NCBI GenBank assembly: GCA_033721095.1
Contig: JAWWBG010000040.1
Span: 1 to 15,771 of the forward strand
Direction of reading: 5' to 3'
DNA: 15,771 bases
DNA from: JAWWBG01 sp033721095
GTDB lineage: Bacteria > Actinomycetota > Nitriliruptoria > Nitriliruptorales > Nitriliruptoraceae
Shown here: one piece after another, positions 7,145 to 14,658 of the stretch
Numbering within the stretch: position 1 is the stretch's first letter
How the letters are laid out: each line of letters begins with the position of its first letter
Program-made: the position numbers and the translations under genes
Notes under the pieces: model-generated
What the model was told of the DNA's origin: nothing
What the model saw: only the letters and a program-made list of their open reading frames with translations
Database searches by the model: none

Positions 7145-8956
7145 GTGCCCACCGAGCAGCCCCGCGATCGTCGTCCGAACAGTGGCGACGACGAGTTCGA
7201 GTTCGTTCGCCCAATTCCGTCCCCGAGCTCCTCACGAGGTCTGCCCGGCGACGATCCCGCGGACCTTGCCGCCGAGCTCAAGATCCTTCGCGACGAGGTC
7301 GAGGTCCTGCGGCGCCAGCTCGACACGGCGCCGCTGCGCATCCGGACCCTCGAGGAACGGCTGCTCGAGACGAAGGGCAAGCTCCAGGCGGCCCTGGGCC
7401 AGAACGACAAGCTCGCGGACACGCTGCGTGTCGCCAAGGAACAGTTGGCGGCGCTCCGTGAGGAGGTCGAACGCCTGTCGGCGCCACCCCAGAGCTACGC
7501 GTCCTACCTCGAACCCAACGACGACGAGACGGTCACGATCGTCGCGAGTGGACGCAAGCTCCGCGTCAAGCTCGGTCCCGACGTGGGCATCGACGACCTG
7601 CGGCCGGGGCAGGAGGTCCTGCTCAACGAGGCCATGAACGTCGTCGAGGTCGGCCGCTACGAGGACCGCGGCGAGATCATGCTCGTGTCCGAGCTCCTCG
7701 ACGACGGCCGTGCCGTCGTGATCGGCCACACCGACGATGAGCGCGTCGTGCACCTGGCCGCACCACTGCTCGATGGGCCCCTCAAGTCGGGCGACAGCGT
7801 GCTGGTCGACGCCCGCGCCAACACGGCCATCGAGCGCATTCCCAAGGCCGAGGTCGAACAGCTCGTCCTCGAGCAGGTGCCCGACATCACCTACGAACAG
7901 ATCGGTGGTCTGGGCGAGCAGCTCGAGGCCATCCGCGACGCCGTCGAGCTGCCCTACCTGCACGCCGACCTGTTCGAGGAGCACCACCTCAAGGCCCCCA
8001 AGGGCATCCTGCTGTACGGCCCGCCGGGCTGCGGCAAGACGATGATCGCAAAGGCGGTCGCCAACGCGCTGGCGCAGCGGGTCCGGGAGAAGACGGGCCG
8101 CGACGACGTGCGCTCGTTCTTCCTCAACGTGAAGGGGCCCGAGCTCCTCAACAAGTACGTCGGTGAGACCGAGCGCCAGATCCGACTGATCTTCCAGCGG
8201 GCGCGGGAGAAGTCGTCCGAGGGCCACCCCGTCATCGTGTTCTTCGACGAGATGGAGTCGCTGTTCCGCACCCGCGGATCGGGCGTGTCCTCCGACGTCG
8301 AGACCACGATCGTGCCCCAGCTGCTCGCGGAGATCGACGGCGTCGAGTCCCTGAAGGACGTGGTCGTCATCGGCGCCAGCAACCGTGAGGACATGATCGA
8401 CCCGGCGATCCTGCGACCCGGCCGCCTCGACGTGAAGATCAAGGTGGATCGCCCCAACGCCGACGCGGCCCGCGAGATCTTCTCGATCTACCTGCACGAC
8501 CAGCTCCCGATCCATGCCGACGAGCTGGCGACACACGGCAGTGCCGCGAAGGTCATCGAGTCGATGATCGACGCCACGGTCACCAAGATGTACTCCGAGG
8601 ACGTCGACACCCGGTTCCTGGAGGTCACCTACGCCAACGGCGAGAAGGAGATCCTCTACTTCCGTGACTTCAACTCGGGCGCGATGATCGAGAACGTCGT
8701 CGCCAGGGCCAAGAAGTACGCCATCAAGCGGCTGCTCGCCACCGACGAGAAGGGCCTCAAGACCGAGGACCTCATCAGCGCCATCAAGGACGAGTTCCGC
8801 GAGAACGAGGACCTGCCCAACACCACCAACCCCGACGACTGGGCGCGGATCTCGGCGCTGAAGGGCGAGCGCATCGTCTACATCCGTACGCTGATCAACG
8901 AGGGCGCAGACCCTGGCCGGGCCATCGAGAACGTGAACCCGGGCCAGTACCTGTAA
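7145..8956 (+). CDS. arc: Proteasome-associated AAA+ ATPase ARC/Mpa
   Basis: A 603-residue hexameric unfoldase that binds Pup on tagged proteins and threads them into the 20S core. In order: a disordered acidic N-terminus (1-37), a coiled coil that captures Pup (about 38-113), two OB folds forming the inter-domain ring (about 116-235), then the AAA module. Walker A is GPPGCGKT (292-299), pore-loop KYVGE (337-341), Walker B VIVFFDEME (363-371), and the arginine region RPGRLD (424-429). The protein ends in GQYL, the proteasome-docking tail identical to that of M. tuberculosis Mpa. The start is GTG 7145 (PTEQPRDRR), supported by a GGAAAGGGG ribosome site. The upstream in-frame ATG at 6965 lies inside trmI. 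An antisense open frame covering most of the gene is a codon-bias shadow. Confidence 0.97.
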   Translation: MPTEQPRDRRPNSGDDEFEFVRPIPSPSSSRGLPGDDPADLAAELKILRDEVEVLRRQLDTAPLRIRTLEERLLETKGKLQAALGQNDKLADTLRVAKEQLAALREEVERLSAPPQSYASYLEPNDDETVTIVASGRKLRVKLGPDVGIDDLRPGQEVLLNEAMNVVEVGRYEDRGEIMLVSELLDDGRAVVIGHTDDERVVHLAAPLLDGPLKSGDSVLVDARANTAIERIPKAEVEQLVLEQVPDITYEQIGGLGEQLEAIRDAVELPYLHADLFEEHHLKAPKGILLYGPPGCGKTMIAKAVANALAQRVREKTGRDDVRSFFLNVKGPELLNKYVGETERQIRLIFQRAREKSSEGHPVIVFFDEMESLFRTRGSGVSSDVETTIVPQLLAEIDGVESLKDVVVIGASNREDMIDPAILRPGRLDVKIKVDRPNADAAREIFSIYLHDQLPIHADELATHGSAAKVIESMIDATVTKMYSEDVDTRFLEVTYANGEKEILYFRDFNSGAMIENVVARAKKYAIKRLLATDEKGLKTEDLISAIKDEFRENEDLPNTTNPDDWARISALKGERIVYIRTLINEGADPGRAIENVNPGQYL

Positions 8957-8967
8957 GCCCAGTCGTC

Positions 8968-8990
8968 CGCGAGGCCGCGGCGGCCCCGCG
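8968..8990 (+). other. Stem-loop between arc and dop
   Basis: CGCG-A-GGCCG, triloop CGG, CGGCC-C-CGCG. This gives nine Watson-Crick pairs with a single A/C mismatch, starting 11 nt after the arc stop. No T-tract follows, so full termination is unlikely. It may stabilise the upstream message or attenuate read-through into dop. The dop ribosome site AGAGG (8992-8996) lies directly after the stem. Confidence 0.45.
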
Positions 8991-9005
8991 CAGAGGCAGG
9001 CCACG

Positions 9006-10490
9006 ATGGCAGTCCCCAAGTTCGTCGGCATCGAGACCGAGTACGGCATCACGGTCACGGGGACCGAGGCCGACGTGAACCCGGTCCTGGCCTCCTCCAT
9101 GGTCGTCGCGGCCTATCGGCGCGCGGATCGCGACGTTCGGTGGGACCACACCGACGAGCACCCGCTGCGCGATGCCCGGGGCTACGACGTCGCCGACCCG
9201 CACGAACCGCCAGCGGACGAGGACCTGGGGCTCGCCAACACCGTCCTCACCAACGGCGCCCGCTTCTACGTCGACCACGCCCACCCCGAGTACTCATCGC
9301 CGGAGTGCACCAACGCCCGCGACGCCGTCATCTGGGACAAGGCGGGGGAGCGGATCCTCGAGGACGCGGCCCGGCGCGCGGCCGAGACCATGCCCGCTGG
9401 CGCGCGGGTCCTCATCCACAAGAACAACACGGACGGCAAGGGCGCGGCCTACGGCACCCACGAGAACTACCTCGTCGACCGGCAGGTGCCATTCGGCCGG
9501 CTCACCCGGCAGCTGATCCCGTTCTTCGTGTCACGGCTGGTGTATGTCGGCTCGGGGCGCATGGGCTCCGAGCTCGACGAGTCCGTGCACTACCAGCTGT
9601 CGCAGCGCGCCGACTTCTTCGAGGTCGAGGTGGGCCTGGAGACCACGCTCAAGCGGCCCCTCGTCAACACCCGTGACGAGCCCCATGCGGACCCCGAGAG
9701 GTTCCGCAGGCTCCACGTCATCAACGGTGACGCCAACCTGTGCGAGGTCGCCACCTTCCTGAAGGTGGGCACGACGATGCTCGTGCTCGAGGCCCTCGAG
9801 GCCGATCTGCTCGGCGACATCCCGCTGCTGGAGCGGCCCGTCGAGGCGTTCCACCGGGTCAGCCACGACCTGACGTTGACACGGCCCCTGCGTACCGAGA
9901 GCGGCCAGACGATCACCGCACTCGAGCTCCAAGGCCTGTACCTGGACGCCGCCAAGCGCCACGTCAAGGAGACACGCGATCTCGATGACGTCACGGCCGA
10001 TGTGCTCGCTCGGTGGGAGGCCGTGCTCACCGCCGCCGAGGACGATCCACGGTCGCTGGCTGGCACGGTCGACTGGGCGACGAAGCTCGACCTCCTCGAG
10101 AGCTATCGGCAGCGACACGACCTCGGCTGGGACAGCGATCGGCTCCGAGCCGTCGACCTCCAGTACCACGATGTCCGGCAGGAGCGCGGCCTCTACTACC
10201 GGCTGGCCGTTCGGGATCGCGTCGAACGGCTCGTCTCCGAGCCCGAGATCCAACATGCCCGCGAGCATGCGCCGACCGACACCCGCGCGTGGTTCCGGGG
10301 CGAGTGCCTTCGGCGGTTCCCGCGCGAGGTGGTGGCGGCCGGGTGGGATTCACTGATCTTCGATGTCGGACGCGACTCCCTGCAACGCGTGCCGATGATG
10401 GATCCGGGCAAGGGCACGAAGGCGCACGTCGCCAACCTGTTCGACGAGGTCGCGGACGCCGCCGAGCTGCTCGATCGTCTGACCGACTGA
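9006..10490 (+). CDS. dop: Pup deamidase/depupylase Dop
   Basis: A 494-residue enzyme of the carboxylate-amine ligase (glutamine-synthetase-like) fold. It converts the C-terminal Gln of Pup to Glu and also removes Pup from tagged proteins. The nucleotide-binding Glu lies in GIETEYG (8-14). The family-specific Dop loop is visible around WDHTDEHPLRDARGYD (46-61), which PafA lacks. Asp90 in FYVDHAHPEYSSPE is the expected catalytic aspartate. Further motifs shared with PafA are WDKAGERILE, HKNNTDGKG, and the NTRDEPHAD and RLHVINGDAN segments. The C-terminal PMMDPGKGTKAHV region is complete, so the gene is intact. It lies 49 nt downstream of arc and 90 nt upstream of pup, the classical order. The start ATG has an AGAGG ribosome site. 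Confidence 0.96.
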   Translation: MAVPKFVGIETEYGITVTGTEADVNPVLASSMVVAAYRRADRDVRWDHTDEHPLRDARGYDVADPHEPPADEDLGLANTVLTNGARFYVDHAHPEYSSPECTNARDAVIWDKAGERILEDAARRAAETMPAGARVLIHKNNTDGKGAAYGTHENYLVDRQVPFGRLTRQLIPFFVSRLVYVGSGRMGSELDESVHYQLSQRADFFEVEVGLETTLKRPLVNTRDEPHADPERFRRLHVINGDANLCEVATFLKVGTTMLVLEALEADLLGDIPLLERPVEAFHRVSHDLTLTRPLRTESGQTITALELQGLYLDAAKRHVKETRDLDDVTADVLARWEAVLTAAEDDPRSLAGTVDWATKLDLLESYRQRHDLGWDSDRLRAVDLQYHDVRQERGLYYRLAVRDRVERLVSEPEIQHAREHAPTDTRAWFRGECLRRFPREVVAAGWDSLIFDVGRDSLQRVPMMDPGKGTKAHVANLFDEVADAAELLDRLTD

Positions 10491-10503
10491 CCTCCACGTG
10501 CGT

Positions 10504-10523
10504 CCCGGGCCATCAGGGCCGGG
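10504..10523 (+). other. Imperfect stem-loop between dop and pup
   Basis: CCCGGGCC, loop ATCA, GGGCCGGG: seven of eight positions pair, with one G/G mismatch. It starts 14 nt after the dop stop. No T-tract follows, so it could be a weak terminator or a processing site ahead of pup. Confidence 0.35.
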
Positions 10524-10544
10524 CGCGTGGGTGGATCGAGGACG

Positions 10545-10550
10545 TACGCT
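10545..10550 (+). promoter_or_regulatory. Possible -10 element before pup
   Basis: TACGCT fits TAnnnT and sits 30 nt before the pup ATG, after the dop-pup hairpin. No convincing -35 is seen. If real, it would let pup-prcB-prcA be expressed more strongly than dop. Confidence 0.25.
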
Positions 10551-10567
10551 CGTCGCCCGCGAGTCCC

Positions 10568-10573
10568 AGGAGG
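10568..10573 (+). promoter_or_regulatory. Strong ribosome binding site of pup
   Basis: AGGAGG with 7 nt spacing to ATG 10581. It is the most canonical site in the locus, consistent with a protein needed in high amounts, and it decides the start. Confidence 0.7.
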
Positions 10574-10580
10574 CACAGCC

Positions 10581-10778
10581 ATGAGTGACGGCCAGGTCCA
10601 GAAGGGCAGTTCCCCGCAGGACCGTGAGTCGGACGAGGTCGAAGCCACCGTCCAGACGCCCGAGGAAACCCGTGAGCTGCTCGACGACGTCGATGAGCTG
10701 ATGGACGAGATCGACGATGTCCTCGAGGAGAACGCCGAGGAGTTCGTCAAGAACTACGTGCAGAAGGGCGGTCAGTGA
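10581..10778 (+). CDS. pup: Prokaryotic ubiquitin-like protein Pup (GGQ form)
   Basis: A 65-residue, highly acidic, mostly disordered protein modifier. The C-terminal half, from ELLDDVDELMDEIDDVLEEN to VQKGGQ, is almost the same as mycobacterial Pup. This region forms the helix that pairs with the ARC coiled coil. The terminal Gln means Dop must deamidate it before PafA can attach it to target lysines. Lysines are at 8, 57 and 62, and there is no cysteine. I chose ATG 10581 because an AGGAGG ribosome site stands 7 nt before it and the upstream in-frame extension (from 10527) is not Pup-like. The stop overlaps the prcB GTG start by 4 nt (GTGA), coupling tag and protease synthesis. Confidence 0.97.
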   Translation: MSDGQVQKGSSPQDRESDEVEATVQTPEETRELLDDVDELMDEIDDVLEENAEEFVKNYVQKGGQ

Positions 10779-11590
10779 CCGACCCGATCGCCGGCCTCTT
10801 CCCACGGCCATTCCAGGCGGGCTCCTCCTCGTTCGTCGAGGTGCTCGGCCATGCGGCGGCCGTGCCCAGCCCGCTGACGGGCACCTCGGCAACGCCCCTG
10901 CCGGAACGGCTTCGCTCGATGATGGTCGAGGGGACGACGATCGTTGCCCTCACGTTTGCCGACGGCGTCGTCATGGTGGGGGATCGGCGCGCAACCGCCG
11001 GCAACTTCATCGCGCACACGGACATGCGCAAGGTCTTCCAGGCCGACCGCATGTCGGTCATCGGCATCAGCGGCTCGGCCGGTCCGGCCATGGCACTCGC
11101 TCGGGTCTTCGCGACCGAGCTGGAGCACTACGAGAAGGTCGAGGGCGAGCCGCTGTCGCTCGAGGGCAAGTCCAACCAGCTGGCCAACATGGTGCGTGGG
11201 AACCTGCCCATGGCGATGCAAGGGCTGGTCGTGGTCCCGCTGTTCGCCGGGGTCGACCACCGCACGGGCGACGCAAGCATCTTCGAGTACGACCCCGTGG
11301 GCGGCCGCTACCTCGCCCGCGACCATGCAGCGGCGGGCTCGGGATCGCTCACGGCCCGGTCGCTCCTCAAGCGAGCCGCGGATCCCTCCGCGCCGCTGGA
11401 CACCGCGGTGAACGCTGCACTCGACGCGCTGTTCGAGGCCGCCGACCAGGACTCGGCGACCGGCGGGCCCGACCTGGTCCGCGGCATCTACCCGATCGTG
11501 GCCGTCGTCGACGGCGATGGCTATCGCGAGCTGGACGAGGACGACGTGGAGGCCCGCAGCCGTGCCCTCCTCGACAGCGCCGCTGACTGA
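10775..11590 (+). CDS. prcB: 20S proteasome beta subunit PrcB
   Basis: A 271-residue catalytic subunit of the 20S core, an N-terminal nucleophile hydrolase. Residues 1-53 form a propeptide removed on assembly. Processing after Gly53 in VEG-TTIVAL exposes Thr54 as Thr1, leaving a mature chain of 218 residues. The other catalytic residues fit perfectly: Asp70 in GDRRAT (Asp17 of the mature chain) and Lys86 in DMRKVF (Lys33). The SGSAGPAMALAR segment and the late AAGSGS loop are also typical. The start is GTG at 10775 within the pup stop, giving translational coupling. The prcA gene follows after 27 nt, so subunits are made side by side at the 1:1 ratio required for the alpha7-beta7-beta7-alpha7 particle. 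Confidence 0.97.
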   Translation: MTDPIAGLFPRPFQAGSSSFVEVLGHAAAVPSPLTGTSATPLPERLRSMMVEGTTIVALTFADGVVMVGDRRATAGNFIAHTDMRKVFQADRMSVIGISGSAGPAMALARVFATELEHYEKVEGEPLSLEGKSNQLANMVRGNLPMAMQGLVVVPLFAGVDHRTGDASIFEYDPVGGRYLARDHAAAGSGSLTARSLLKRAADPSAPLDTAVNAALDALFEAADQDSATGGPDLVRGIYPIVAVVDGDGYRELDEDDVEARSRALLDSAAD

Positions 11591-11617
11591 CGACCGCCTC
11601 GCGACAGGAGCGACCCG

Positions 11618-12292
11618 ATGAGCGCACCGTTCTACGTGGCCCCCGAGCAGGTCATGAAGGACCGGGCCGAGTACGCCCAGAAGGGGATCGCCCGCGGACG
11701 CGCCCTGGCAGCCGTCGAGTTCGCCGACGGGATCGTCTTCGTCGGCGAGAACCCCTCCCGATCCCTCTACAAGACCTCCGAGATCTATGACCGGATCGCC
11801 TACGCCGCCGTCGGTCGCTACAGCGAGTTCGAGTCGATGCGGGTCGCCGGGATCCGGCTGGCCGACGTCAAGGGTTACCAGTACGGCCGTGCCGACGTGA
11901 ACGCCAAGACCCTCGCGAACGCCTACAGCCAATTCCTGGGTTCGGTGTTCATGTCGGGCGACAAGCCCTACGAGGTGGAGGCGCTCGTGGCGCAGGTCAC
12001 CGACGACACCGTCGAGATCTACCACATCCTCTACGACGGTTCGATCGTCGACGAGCACGGGACGATCGCGATCGGCGGCCAGGCCGAGGGGCTGTCGGCA
12101 GCACTGGAGGAGGGCCACGAGCCGGACATGGATCGGGACGCCGCGATCCGGCTGGCCGCGCGGGTCCTCGACGATTCGATGGACCGGGAGCTGGCTGCCG
12201 ATGCACTGGAGGTCTCGGGCCTCGACCGGCGCAATGGCCGGCGACGCTTCTTCCGCCTCGACACCGACGAGGTGGCGGCCATCCTCGGATGA
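11618..12292 (+). CDS. prcA: 20S proteasome alpha subunit PrcA
   Basis: A 224-residue structural subunit forming the outer rings of the 20S core, whose N-terminal tails gate entry. The start MSAPFYVAPEQVMKDRAEYAQKGIARG matches the gate and H0 helix region of mycobacterial PrcA (which begins MSFPYFISPEQ). VGENPSRSLYKTSEIYDRI is the conserved alpha-subunit block. The nucleophile Thr is absent, as expected. The chain is roughly 20 residues shorter than M. tuberculosis PrcA because the C-terminal extension stops soon after RRRFFRLDTDEVAAILG. The pocket between alpha subunits should accept the ARC QYL tail. An ACAGGAG ribosome site precedes the ATG. A 68-nt gap separates it from pafA. Confidence 0.96.
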   Translation: MSAPFYVAPEQVMKDRAEYAQKGIARGRALAAVEFADGIVFVGENPSRSLYKTSEIYDRIAYAAVGRYSEFESMRVAGIRLADVKGYQYGRADVNAKTLANAYSQFLGSVFMSGDKPYEVEALVAQVTDDTVEIYHILYDGSIVDEHGTIAIGGQAEGLSAALEEGHEPDMDRDAAIRLAARVLDDSMDRELAADALEVSGLDRRNGRRRFFRLDTDEVAAILG

Positions 12293-12360
12293 GCGCACTG
12301 TTCCGGGCGTCGGCCGGCACCGTGTGGAATCCTTGACGGACCACCCCTGACGGGAGACGC

Positions 12361-13719
12361 GTGCAACGGCGCATCTTCGGCATCGAGAACGAGTACGGGG
12401 TCACGTGCACGTTCCGCGGCCAGCGGCGCCTGAGCCCCGACGAGGTCGCCCGCTACCTGTTCCGTCGGGTGGTCAGCTGGGGCCGCTCCTCCAACGTCTT
12501 CCTCGAGAACGGCGCACGGCTCTACCTCGATGTCGGCTCGCACCCCGAGTACGCCACCCCCGAATGCGACTCGCCGCTCCAGGCCGTCCAGCACGACAAG
12601 GCGGGGGAGCGGATCCTCGAAGCCCTCGTGCGTTCCGCGGAGCTGCGGCTGCACGACGAGGGGATCGCCGGGAGGATCTCGCTGTTCAAGAACAACACGG
12701 ACTCGGCGGGGAATTCCTACGGCTGCCACGAGAACTACCTGGTCGCCCGCGTCGGCGAGTTCCAGCGGCTGGCCGAAGCCTTGATTCCCTTCCTCGTCAC
12801 ACGCCAGGTGTTTGCGGGTGCCGGCAAGGTCCTCCAGACCCCCCGCGGCGCGATCTTCAGCCTGGCCCAGCGCGCCGAGCACATCTGGGAGGGCGTCTCG
12901 TCCGCCACCACGCGCTCACGTCCCATCATCAACACGCGCGACGAACCCCATGCCGACGCCGAGCGTTACCGCCGGCTGCACGTGATCGTCGGTGACTCGA
13001 ACATGTCCGAGTACACGTCGTGGTTGAAGGTCGCCACCTGTGACCTGGTCCTGCGCATGCTCGAGGAACAGGCAGTCATGCGCGACCTGTCGCTGGAGAA
13101 CCCGATCCGTGCCATCCGGGAGATCAGCCACGACATCACCGGTACGAGGCTGATCCGGCTGGCCAACGGGCGCGAGATGAGTGCACTCGACATCCAGGAG
13201 GCCTACCTGGATCGGGTCGACCGGTTCCTGTCGGGCAGTCACGGCAGCGACGAGGACGCCAAGCTCGTGGTGGCCGAGTGGGCCCACATCCTGCGGATGT
13301 TGCGTTCGGACCCAATGGCCCTCGGACGCCAGCTCGACTGGGTCGCCAAGTACCAACTCGTCGAGCAGTACCGCGAACGCCACGGCGTCGGCCTCGCCGA
13401 CCCGCGCATCGCGATGCTCGACCTCTCCTACCACGACGTGACGCGCACCCGTGGCCTCTACTACCTGCTCCAGCGCCAGGGTCGGGTCGAGCGTCTCCTC
13501 GACGACGACGCGATCAACGAGGCCATGGACAACCCGCCGCCGACCACGCGCGCCTCCCTCCGTGGCCGGTTCATTCGCCAGGCCAAGGCACGTCGACGCG
13601 ACTACACGGTTGACTGGGTGCATCTCAAGCTGAACGACCAGGCCCAGCGAACCGTGCTGTGCAAGGACCCGTTCGTGCACGAGGACGAGCGCGTCGACAA
13701 GCTGATCGCGAGCATGTAG
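12361..13719 (+). CDS. pafA: Pup-protein ligase PafA
   Basis: A 452-residue ligase that uses ATP to join the gamma-carboxylate of Pup's C-terminal Glu to lysine side chains. It shares the glutamine-synthetase-like fold with Dop. The ATP-site Glu is in GIENEYG (7-13) and the catalytic aspartate is Asp58 in LYLDVGSHPEYATPE. It lacks the Dop loop, which separates it from its paralogue two kilobases upstream. KNNTDSAGNSYGCHENY, IINTRDEPHAD and VGDSNMSEY are conserved. The C-terminal domain with KARRRDYTVDWVHLKLND is present, so the protein is full length. The start is GTG at 12361 with a GGGAG site 4-8 nt before it. The TAG stop is followed directly by the pafB GTG with no spacer. Confidence 0.97.
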   Translation: MQRRIFGIENEYGVTCTFRGQRRLSPDEVARYLFRRVVSWGRSSNVFLENGARLYLDVGSHPEYATPECDSPLQAVQHDKAGERILEALVRSAELRLHDEGIAGRISLFKNNTDSAGNSYGCHENYLVARVGEFQRLAEALIPFLVTRQVFAGAGKVLQTPRGAIFSLAQRAEHIWEGVSSATTRSRPIINTRDEPHADAERYRRLHVIVGDSNMSEYTSWLKVATCDLVLRMLEEQAVMRDLSLENPIRAIREISHDITGTRLIRLANGREMSALDIQEAYLDRVDRFLSGSHGSDEDAKLVVAEWAHILRMLRSDPMALGRQLDWVAKYQLVEQYRERHGVGLADPRIAMLDLSYHDVTRTRGLYYLLQRQGRVERLLDDDAINEAMDNPPPTTRASLRGRFIRQAKARRRDYTVDWVHLKLNDQAQRTVLCKDPFVHEDERVDKLIASM

Positions 13720-14658
13720 GTGGCGGATCGCGCCGAACGCCTGGTCAACCTGACGATCGCGTTGCTGGAGGCGCGGGCGCCGATGACGCTCGCGGACATT
13801 CGCCACAAGACCCGCTACTACGTGCAGAGCGATCCGGAGGCCGGTCGTCGCATGTTCGAGCGGGACAAGGATGCACTCCGCTCGATGGGGATCCCCCTGC
13901 GAACCGTGAGCGCTTCCGGCGGGACCGGCGACGTGGGGTATGTCCTCGATCGTCGCGAGTACGAGCTCCCACCGATCCAGCTGTCGGTGGAGGAGATGAA
14001 TGCGCTCGCCGTCGCGCTCAGTGCCGTCACCGATCGCACCGCGGCGACCGGGTTTGCCAAGGTCCAGGCGGCCAGCCCGGACCCCAGCCGAGCACCTCGC
14101 AGCCCGGCCGTCACATCCCCGCTGCCGGCGGTTGCGGACGTACTCACCGAGGCGATCGCCCAGCGGCAGGTCGTGACGTTCCGATACCGGACGGCAGCGG
14201 GCGAGGAAGGCGACCGCACGATCGACCCCTGGACGCTGGTTGCCCGTCGTGGCCGGGCCTACGTCATCGGGCGCGATCACGGCAAGGACCAGCAACGGGC
14301 ATTCCGCCTCGATCGGCTCACGAGCGACGTTCGGGCCGTCGGTGATCCCGGCGCCTTCGAGCCGCCCCGCGGTATCGACGTGGCGGCCGCCACGCCACCG
14401 CCCGGCGCCCAGGTCGTGTCTGCCACGATCGTCGTCGAGCGTGAGCATCGTTGGCTCGTCGAGCGCGAAGGAGGGCTGGAAGTCGACCGGGACGAAGCGT
14501 CCGTCACCTACGAGGTCGTCGGCCCCGAGCACGTCCTGGTGCAGCTTGCCTGCAGCCTCGGCGACCGAGGCCGCGTCGAGCAACCCGACGAGCTGCGCGC
14601 AGCGGTCAGCGCGTCCCTGGAACACCTGCGCGACGAGCACGCCCCGGGGTCGGCATGA
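13720..14658 (+). CDS. pafB: WYL-domain regulator PafB
   Basis: A 312-residue transcription factor, the first half of the PafBC pair. In mycobacteria PafBC activates LexA/RecA-independent DNA-damage genes. A winged helix-turn-helix covers about residues 6-62 (LVNLTIALLEARAPMTLADI, then RRMFERDKDALRSMGIPL). A linker rich in Pro and Ser (118-135) leads to the WYL domain at about 140-205, with TIDPWTLVARRGRAYVIGRD and AFRLDRL. The canonical W-Y-L triad reads A180-Y181-V182 here. A C-terminal WCX-like domain follows. GTG 13720 abuts the pafA TAG, and the stop overlaps pafC by 4 nt (ATGA), so both factors should be made in equal amounts. No autoregulatory site was found in the window. Confidence 0.93.
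   Translation: MADRAERLVNLTIALLEARAPMTLADIRHKTRYYVQSDPEAGRRMFERDKDALRSMGIPLRTVSASGGTGDVGYVLDRREYELPPIQLSVEEMNALAVALSAVTDRTAATGFAKVQAASPDPSRAPRSPAVTSPLPAVADVLTEAIAQRQVVTFRYRTAAGEEGDRTIDPWTLVARRGRAYVIGRDHGKDQQRAFRLDRLTSDVRAVGDPGAFEPPRGIDVAAATPPPGAQVVSATIVVEREHRWLVEREGGLEVDRDEASVTYEVVGPEHVLVQLACSLGDRGRVEQPDELRAAVSASLEHLRDEHAPGSA

Noticed and set aside
7232..9100. A 622-codon open frame on the minus strand across arc
   Set aside because: It is antisense to a clear AAA+ ATPase, is rich in the Leu/Asp/Val/Gly/Arg mix typical of GC-bias shadows, and contains no recognisable domain.
12333..12338. TTGACG as a -35 for pafA
   Set aside because: A -10 at normal spacing would fall on the ribosome site and start codon, and no TAnnnT is there.
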